Shown here one piece after another: positions 8,076-12,957 of a stretch of 12,957 bases of DNA. Position 1 is the first letter of the stretch. Every line of letters starts with the position of its first letter. The position numbers were made by a program, and so were the translations under genes. A model generated the notes under the pieces. That model did not search any database. It had not been told where the DNA came from and saw nothing but the letters and a program-made list of their open reading frames with translations. The stretch is from Verrucomicrobiota bacterium. GTDB lineage: Bacteria; Verrucomicrobiota; Verrucomicrobiia; Opitutales; Opitutaceae. The DNA is taken from positions 1-12,957 of the forward strand of contig RFJS01000262.1 of the NCBI GenBank assembly GCA_003694825.1. Reading direction: 5' to 3'.

Positions 8076-10463
8076 TCAGGGCACGCGGTAGCCGTTCACA
8101 AGTGCCACCGAAGAGATGCGGCCGCCCGCCTGGGGAATGGTGACGACGATCTCGTTGTCCCCGGAGACGGCGTCCACCGGCACGTCGAATTCGGCGTAGG
8201 AGAAGAACCGGTCGGTAAGGTTTGAATACGAGAGATCTTCCGTCCACGTCTGGCCGTTCATGCTGACGGTGAGCGGTTCGCTGAATCCGTGATCCCGCCC
8301 GAAGCACACGCGCAGCCGCGCCCGTTCGAGCCCTTCGGTCGGGCACTGCACGCGGAAACGCGCCGGCTCGCCGGTCGGAAGCAGCGTGGCATCCCCATAG
8401 AAGGTCTTCTCCAGCAGCGTTCCGCGCAGCTCCGGCGGCGCATCCAGCTCGATCCGCACGATCGTCGTCTCCTCCACGGCCACCGGGATCGCCTCGAGCG
8501 ACGGAAGCTCCTCGGTGCGAAACTCGAGGCGTCCATACTCGAGGTAGAGCCGCGTCTGGAGGATGGAGCGGATCCGGCGCCCATGCAGATCGACGTCGAG
8601 ATCCACGGATGCCCGCTGGGGATGCATGTTGTTGATCGCCACCTGCACGATATTGCCGTCGGCCACAGCGTGGAGCGTCAGATCCCGCGAACTCGACTGG
8701 ACCGGGAGCAGCTCGCCCCGATAGGGTGCCCACAGCTCGAGGAACTTCGCCTGATGCGTTGGCTCGATTGAACCGTCCTCCCGGTAGCGCATGAGGTAGT
8801 GGCGGGCGTCGTGGTCCCACCAGGTCACAGGAATGAGGAAGGGCACGACCAGCTTGAACTCGTTGGCGCGGTTCATGTAGCGGATCATCAGCGAGTTGAA
8901 GTTCTTCAGCAGTATCCAGTGATCGAGGTCGCGATCACCCTCGTGGAGCGATCCCGTCTCGGATATGATCATGGGCTTCCAGTTGTCCGTCAGCGCCATG
9001 TGATTCTGCAGCAGGTCCAGATCGGCGATGAGGCGGCCGGAAAGGTAAGTGCCGGAATTGCTGTCGCGGGCCGGATCGTTGATGACGAGTTCCTTACCCT
9101 CGTAGAAATGGTGCGAATAGAAATCGAGGTGGTCGCGGGTGAGGTCCATGAAGCGCATCTGATCGCGCGCGAGGGCGAAATCGTTGACGTCGAGGGCCAT
9201 CCAGGCGCTGGTCGGGCCGCCGACCTTGATCTCGGGAAAGGAAGCCTTGATGCGGTCGGCCACGACATTGTGAAACTCCGCCAGCAGCCCCCAGCTGTCG
9301 TAGCCGGGCTCGTTGTGAAACATCCACTCATGCTTGATGGTGGACTCGTTCTTCACCTCCCACCACTGCGCCACACGTCCCTCCATGCGCCGATAGGCGG
9401 CGATATAGCGGGCGGCGAGATCCGCGGCGGCGTCGAACAGCTCCGGTGCCGGGGTGCCCATGTCGTTGCGGATATTCAACCCCTCCGGCTCCATCCATGA
9501 CGGCCAATTGTTCAGGCACATGGCGAACTTGAGGTCGCGCGGCCAGAACCGGTCGATTTTGGCGATCAGCTCGGGATCGAGCAGGTAGTTTTGCTCGAAA
9601 AAGCTGTAGTCCGACCACCCGGGCCGCGCAGGATCCTCACGCATGAGAGGCCGGTCGCTGTATCCATAGGCATGTTCCAGTTCCGGCCCCAGCTTCGCGA
9701 TCTGCCGGCCGGGAAAGAACCCATAGGACTTGTAGAAGCGGGCCGCCTCCCAGGCCTCGGGGTTGTCCTCATAGCCGCCATCGATCCCGGCATAGACCCG
9801 CTTGAACTTCTCCTCCTCGAAGCGGGTGACGCCATCGATGCTGCGCCGGCGCCCGGTATCGACAGACGCCTTCAGCTTCAGAATGGGACGGCGGCCGCCG
9901 ACGATGCCCCACGCCTCGTCGTTGAAAACAGGCGACACACCGTGATCCTGAAAGAGCTGCACCGCGGCCACCGTTCCGCGCCCGCGAAAGATCAACTCGC
10001 ACCCCTCGTATTGATCGGGACGCACCTGCATGGTGGTCCGCCGGGCCGCGATATAATTATCACGATGCGCCCAGTAGGTCAGCGGCATCTCCTCGGCTCC
10101 GTTCCAGAAAAACAGGTCGACCGCCGTCAAACCCTCCCCGCGCACTTCCAGAACACGGAAAAACTCGAGCACCTGCACCAGCTCCGGAGACAGGGGCACG
10201 CGCACCTCGCCCTCGACCGGTCCCGCGCATCCGGGCACATCGATGGCCTGGATACGCTTTTCCCCGGTGTTGATGTGTTCGATGAAGCGGGCGTTGAAAC
10301 GGTCCGCGATGGAAAACAACAGCTCGAGATGCGCCTTCGTCCGCTGGGCGTCCGGCGGCAGGCGGGGCGCCTCCGGCGCGTCGGCCGCGCGCAGGGCCGG
10401 CGTTGCCATCACAGTCGCCAGTGCAAACAAGAGGGCGAGCGTCTTCAGAATCTTTCTCGTCAT
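8076..10463 (-). CDS. Secreted glycoside hydrolase, GH86-like (agarase/porphyranase type)
   Basis: This is a secreted (beta/alpha)8 GH-A clan hydrolase of 795 residues from the chosen start. A Sec signal peptide begins MTRKILKTLALLFALA and ends near ALRAAD (about residue 27). A region of about 40-210 looks beta-rich and accessory. The catalytic barrel covers about 235-580. It carries WWEVKNE with Glu373 as likely acid/base, YSHHF at about 449-453, and IISETG with Glu502 as likely nucleophile; an Asn-Glu pair plus a later strand-end Glu is the GH-A pattern. The C-terminal third is beta-sandwich-like. The overall motif order fits GH86 (beta-agarases and porphyranases acting on red-algal galactans), but GH39- or GH50-like families cannot be excluded by eye. 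The upstream ATG at 10523 would bury the signal peptide behind 20 residues, so 10463 is preferred. It is divergent from dut. A degenerate sulfatase homologue nearby hints at sulfated polysaccharide, but no transporter is linked. Confidence 0.72.
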   Translation of the reverse strand: MTRKILKTLALLFALATVMATPALRAADAPEAPRLPPDAQRTKAHLELLFSIADRFNARFIEHINTGEKRIQAIDVPGCAGPVEGEVRVPLSPELVQVLEFFRVLEVRGEGLTAVDLFFWNGAEEMPLTYWAHRDNYIAARRTTMQVRPDQYEGCELIFRGRGTVAAVQLFQDHGVSPVFNDEAWGIVGGRRPILKLKASVDTGRRRSIDGVTRFEEEKFKRVYAGIDGGYEDNPEAWEAARFYKSYGFFPGRQIAKLGPELEHAYGYSDRPLMREDPARPGWSDYSFFEQNYLLDPELIAKIDRFWPRDLKFAMCLNNWPSWMEPEGLNIRNDMGTPAPELFDAAADLAARYIAAYRRMEGRVAQWWEVKNESTIKHEWMFHNEPGYDSWGLLAEFHNVVADRIKASFPEIKVGGPTSAWMALDVNDFALARDQMRFMDLTRDHLDFYSHHFYEGKELVINDPARDSNSGTYLSGRLIADLDLLQNHMALTDNWKPMIISETGSLHEGDRDLDHWILLKNFNSLMIRYMNRANEFKLVVPFLIPVTWWDHDARHYLMRYREDGSIEPTHQAKFLELWAPYRGELLPVQSSSRDLTLHAVADGNIVQVAINNMHPQRASVDLDVDLHGRRIRSILQTRLYLEYGRLEFRTEELPSLEAIPVAVEETTIVRIELDAPPELRGTLLEKTFYGDATLLPTGEPARFRVQCPTEGLERARLRVCFGRDHGFSEPLTVSMNGQTWTEDLSYSNLTDRFFSYAEFDVPVDAVSGDNEIVVTIPQAGGRISSVALVNGYRVP

Positions 10464-10541
10464 GCGTGAAACCGGTGGTTTCCACCGAGCCAAACCATCC
10501 CCTGCGGAAAGCCAACCCGCCACAGTCTCAATCGGTTAAGA

Positions 10542-10565
10542 GCGGCTTGGAGAAGCCGAAGCCGC
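10542..10565 (+). other. Alternative-stem element between the hydrolase gene and dut
   Basis: GCGGCTT (10542-10548) can pair with AAGCCG (10553-10558, loop GGAG) or with AAGCCGC (10559-10565), so two stems exclude each other. It lies in the 234-base divergent region (10464-10697) that must hold the promoters of both genes; no convincing -35/-10 pair is seen. It may be chance in GC-rich sequence. Confidence 0.2.
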
Positions 10566-10697
10566 CACCGAGGCGGTCCGGCCGCCGGGAAAGGCCGCGG
10601 CCCGCCCCGGGAGCAAAGCGCCTCCGGATTCGCCGCCCCCTCCCGGGACCGGAGAAGACGCTGGCCGGATTCCGGCTGTTTATTCCACTCTCTGCGG

Positions 10698-11132
10698 ATG
10701 CCTCTACGCCTCCTGGTCAAACGCCTCACCGAAACCGCCCGTCTGCCCGTTCGCGGCTCCGAACACGCCAGCTGCTTCGACATCCACGCGGACATGGACG
10801 GCACGATCCCGCCCGGGGGACGCCTGCTCGTGAAGACCGGCCTCGCCATGGCCGTGCCCCCCGGCTACGAGGTGCAGGTCCGCAGCCGCAGCGGCCTGGC
10901 ACTGAAGCAGGGCGTGGCCGTGCTCAATGCCCCCGGCACCGTCGATGCGGACTATCGCGGCGAGGTCGGCGTGATCCTCATCAATCACGGCAGCGAACCC
11001 TTTTCCTTCAAGCGCGGCGACCGCATCGCCCAGATCGGCGTCTACCCGGTCGAGCTCTGTCCGGCCGAGGAAGTCGACGTCCTCGACGACACCGTGCGCG
11101 GGTCCGGCGGCTTCGGGCATACGGGGGTCTGA
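10698..11132 (+). CDS. dut: dUTP diphosphatase (dUTPase)
   Basis: This is a homotrimeric cytoplasmic enzyme that hydrolyses dUTP to dUMP and pyrophosphate, keeping uracil out of DNA and supplying dTMP synthesis. At 144 residues it has the usual trimeric dUTPase length and all five motifs. Motif I is SCFDIHA (about 25-31, with the metal-site Asp). Motif II is RSRSGLAL (62-69). Motif III is PGTVDADYRGE (79-89, with the catalytic Asp and the base-stacking Tyr). Motif IV is RGDRIAQI (106-113). Motif V is RGSGGFGHTG (134-143), the flexible glycine-rich tail that closes over the substrate. The start ATG lacks a Shine-Dalgarno but places motif I at the normal distance. It is transcribed alone, divergent from the hydrolase gene and convergent with the sulfatase-like gene. 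Confidence 0.97.
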   Translation: MPLRLLVKRLTETARLPVRGSEHASCFDIHADMDGTIPPGGRLLVKTGLAMAVPPGYEVQVRSRSGLALKQGVAVLNAPGTVDADYRGEVGVILINHGSEPFSFKRGDRIAQIGVYPVELCPAEEVDVLDDTVRGSGGFGHTGV

Positions 11133-11316
11133 GCCCGCGCGACCGGATAATCCCGCCCGGATTCCCGGGCCACGGCCACGCGCGGCCGGCGATTTCAGCC
11201 GCCGGAAAAGGAACACGCGAGGTGCCCGGTCCTGTCCGCCCGGGCCTTTGCGGGCCATGCCGGCCGCGGCGCAGAAGCGCCCCCTGCGGCGGGCTGCGGG
11301 GCCTTTCAGACACGCT
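11133..11316. other. Convergent intergenic region with GC hairpins
   Basis: Between dut and the - strand sulfatase-like gene lie several GC-rich hairpins: GCCCGG/CCGGGC at 11155-11170 (loop ATTC), a CCGGCG/CGCCGG stem near 11185-11205, and another GCCCGG/CCGGGC pair near 11225-11246 followed by CTTTG. None has a proper T tract, so none is called as an intrinsic terminator, though one may end either transcript. No gene is supported. Confidence 0.3.
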
Positions 11317-12591
11317 CTATGACAACGGCTCGCGTCGCGGATGCCGCAGCGGTGCGAGATTGTGCAACTCAAGGGGATCCGCACGCAGATCGAAATCGAG
11401 CCACGGCCAGCCGTCGGGCCCAAAAATCTGCTTGCGATCAGGCGTGCGCACCCCGCCCCACTTGCGGTCGCATTGATCGGGCAGCGCAACGATCGACGGC
11501 ATGGAGACCTCGGCGTGATCGCGGGGGCAGGTCCATCGCTCCCTGTCGGCCAGACGGCAGGTCAGTGCCGGCAGGTCAACGAGCGACACCGGCGCCTCGC
11601 TCTGGCGCGGCTCCCTCCCATCCGGATGGGCCACGAGCAGGGGCACGCGGACGCTCTCTTCATGCGGCCAGCCCTTGCGGAAGCGACCGTGCGAACCGTG
11701 CATGTCACCATGCACGGAAGTGAAAACGACGATACACCGATCGCCCACGTGCTCGATCAGGCGACCGACGGCCCGGTCGGTCGCCTCGATGTGAGCGTAG
11801 TAACCGGCCAGCTCGCGACGCGCACGCGCTTCGACCTCCCCGCCCCTCGGCACGTTGCCGCGCAGGATGAGCGCCCCCGGATCCGGCGCCGATACGCCGG
11901 CCGCCGGTTCGCCGTAGGGCGGATGAGGCGGCTCGAGGCTGACGACGCAAAAGACCGGCCGCCGCTGCTGCCGGATCCACTCGGCCGCCCGCTCGCACAG
12001 GATGTCGCTCTGGTATCCATAAATCCGTGTCGGCTCCGGCAGCCGCGTGCCGTGCAGCCACGGATCGGTGAGCAGAAAACCGCTTTCGAAACCTTCCCAG
12101 AAGGCAAATCCGCCGCGGGCCGCCGCGGGCACGACCGTGCGCGCGTGCGCCTCGCCCACGAGTGGAGCCGCCGGATCCCGGCGCCACAGGTGCCATTTGC
12201 CGAACCAGGCGGTGGCGTAGCCGCGCCGCTCCATGGCGTGGGCGATGGTCCGCGCATCGCCCGGCAGTGGATCGAAGTAGTCCACGACACCGTTCTCCGG
12301 TGAGGGCATTCCGGTGAGCAGGGCCGCGCGTGCGAATGGACCAAACGGGTGCGGTGTCACCGCCTGGATGTAGTTGATGCTTCGCTTCGCCAGCGCGTCG
12401 AGGTTCGGCGTGCGGGCGTTGGGATCGCCCGCGTAACCGCTCGCCTGGGCCCGCCACTGGGTGGTGACGATCCACAGGATCGACGGGCGGGCGTCCCCGG
12501 CGAGCGCTGGAGCGGCCGGGCCGGGCGACGAATCGGGGGGCGTCACCCGACTGTCGTCGCGTTGGTTTCTCGGGGGGTCACCGCTTTTCAT
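11317..12591 (-). CDS. Sulfatase family (S1-type) protein lacking catalytic residues: probable pseudo-sulfatase
   Basis: This 424-residue protein has the formylglycine-sulfatase fold but degenerate active-site residues. Recognisable landmarks are PSILWIVTTQWR (35-46), TPNLDALA (61-68), RAALLTGMPS (88-97), GKWHLW (131-136), PPHPPYGEP (221-229), YYAHIEATDRAVGRL (264-278), VFTSVHGDMHGSHGRFRKG (289-307), ESVRVPLLV and a DPLELHNLA end. In active members the maturation motif is C/S-x-P-x-R; here it reads Gly84-Pro-Phe-Ala-Arg88, so the residue converted to formylglycine is Gly. The Asp of the N-terminal T-D-Q metal motif is Thr44, and the Asp of S-D-H-G is Val293. Substrate-side Arg88, Lys132, His134, His223 and Lys306 remain. 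There is no signal peptide, and little follows the usual C-terminal landmark, so it is short for the family. The frame is intact. It probably binds rather than hydrolyses its ligand, or is an early decaying gene (inference). Its upstream neighbour ends 78 bases before it. Confidence 0.85.
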   Translation of the reverse strand: MKSGDPPRNQRDDSRVTPPDSSPGPAAPALAGDARPSILWIVTTQWRAQASGYAGDPNARTPNLDALAKRSINYIQAVTPHPFGPFARAALLTGMPSPENGVVDYFDPLPGDARTIAHAMERRGYATAWFGKWHLWRRDPAAPLVGEAHARTVVPAAARGGFAFWEGFESGFLLTDPWLHGTRLPEPTRIYGYQSDILCERAAEWIRQQRRPVFCVVSLEPPHPPYGEPAAGVSAPDPGALILRGNVPRGGEVEARARRELAGYYAHIEATDRAVGRLIEHVGDRCIVVFTSVHGDMHGSHGRFRKGWPHEESVRVPLLVAHPDGREPRQSEAPVSLVDLPALTCRLADRERWTCPRDHAEVSMPSIVALPDQCDRKWGGVRTPDRKQIFGPDGWPWLDFDLRADPLELHNLAPLRHPRREPLS

Positions 12592-12616
12592 GCGCCGCGA
12601 ACCATGCCGCTTCTCC
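12588..12616 (-). promoter_or_regulatory. Shine-Dalgarno and five-codon leader ORF overlapping the sulfatase-like start
   Basis: On the - strand GGAGAAG (12616-12610) is well placed for an ATG at 12605, which opens five codons (Met-Val-Arg-Gly-Ala) and stops at TGA 12590-12588. That stop overlaps the ATG of the sulfatase-like gene as ATGA. The Shine-Dalgarno is 18 bases from the sulfatase-like ATG, too far for direct use, so reinitiation from the leader is possible. Alternatively it reflects a lost or moved start. Confidence 0.3.
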
Positions 12617-12669
12617 CCCCGCAGGCAACGCCCATCCGGTCGGTTCAGACAGCCGGTGCTGCCCCGGCC

Positions 12670-12957
12670 TCATTGCAACCGCATCGGCAGGCGCTGGATG
12701 CGGTTCCACTGGCGGCGCAGGACACTCTCGGTCTCGCCCTCCGGCAGATCCTCCCCGAAACGAAGCTCGGCCGAGGGCACGAAGCTCGAGAGCAGGACGC
12801 AGTAGCTGTTGTTCACCATGACGCCGAGGATCTCGCCAGTCTTGCTGAAGACCAGGTCCCCCCGCGAAGGGGAGAACTCGCCGAACATCCGGCTGAACAC
12901 CCGCGACTGCATCTTCACGTAGCCGGGTGTCTGCGGGTCGAGCTTGAACTCGACCTC
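12670..12957 (-). CDS. 3' end of an unidentified gene (partial, runs off the right edge)
   Basis: The frame is open from the window edge (Glu-Val-Glu-Phe-Lys-Leu-Asp) to a TGA at 12672-12670, giving the last 95 residues. The sequence is protein-like: PQTPGYVKMQSRVF, then MFGEFSPSRGDLVFSKTGEI, then LGVMVNNSYCVLL, and a polar Arg/Glu-rich tail ending RMRLQ-like (LPMRLQ). A GDLVFSKTGE…LGVMV pattern resembles the last strands of trypsin-like (S1) proteases, where a Gly-Asp loop precedes two beta strands, but this is weak and no catalytic residue can be checked here. The true start lies outside the window. It runs in the same direction as the sulfatase-like gene, 78 bases upstream of it, with no clear terminator between, so cotranscription is possible. 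Confidence 0.7.
   Translation of the reverse strand, partial: EVEFKLDPQTPGYVKMQSRVFSRMFGEFSPSRGDLVFSKTGEILGVMVNNSYCVLLSSFVPSAELRFGEDLPEGETESVLRRQWNRIQRLPMRLQ

Noticed and set aside
8799..10469. Long + strand frames opposite the glycoside hydrolase gene.
   Set aside because: They are shadows of a well-supported - strand gene with a signal peptide and catalytic motifs; their translations resemble no protein family.
10403..11476. A 357-codon + strand frame overlapping dut in another frame.
   Set aside because: Arg/Pro-rich out-of-frame reading; dut in its own frame has all five dUTPase motifs.
1..12957. Search for CRISPR arrays, insertion sequences, tRNA/rRNA genes and phage or toxin-antitoxin modules.
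   Set aside because: No regularly spaced repeats, transposase or integrase motifs, or RNA-gene signatures were found; the window looks like ordinary chromosomal sequence.

Overview
The window is GC-rich, densely coding bacterial DNA from a Gram-negative (diderm) organism. The best guess is Verrucomicrobiota, probably Opitutales. This is inference from three things: the style of the LacI-type regulator, a TIGR03546/TIGR03545 envelope protein, and a GH86-like glycoside hydrolase next to a sulfatase homologue. There is no rRNA, tRNA, CRISPR array or mobile element to support placement. Most starts lack a clear Shine-Dalgarno sequence.

Layout, left to right. (1) The last codons of an unidentified + strand gene end at 42. 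(2) A + strand pair follows: a secreted YfiR-family protein (174-718, frameshifted near its 3' end as given) and a dCache methyl-accepting chemotaxis protein (768-2876), closed by a good intrinsic terminator at 2917-2954. (3) Two - strand genes: a LacI-family regulator (3059-4099) and, upstream of it, a 624-residue membrane/AsmA-like protein (4304-6178) that joins the usually separate TIGR03546 and TIGR03545 families. (4) A + strand stress pair: an OsmC-family peroxiredoxin (6478-6951) and an MscS mechanosensitive channel (7011-7922), with a terminator at 7939-7962. (5) A secreted GH-A clan glycoside hydrolase, GH86-like, on the - strand (8076-10463), divergent from dut (10698-11132, all five dUTPase motifs). 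(6) A - strand sulfatase-family protein (11317-12591) that has lost the catalytic cysteine and two metal ligands, and upstream of it the 3' end of an unidentified - strand gene that runs off the right edge.

How the genes fit together. The YfiR/chemoreceptor pair looks like one sensory unit, in which a small periplasmic protein may modulate a transmembrane receptor. OsmC and MscS together suggest osmotic/oxidative stress protection. The glycoside hydrolase and the sulfatase homologue suggest contact with (possibly sulfated, algal-type) polysaccharide, but they are separated by dut, lie in different transcription units, and no transporter or TonB-dependent receptor is present. No complete polysaccharide locus is visible.

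No obviously new multigene system is visible. The most unusual items are the pseudo-sulfatase, the TIGR03546-TIGR03545 fusion and the YfiR-chemoreceptor pairing. All assignments are by eye from motifs; no database search was done.
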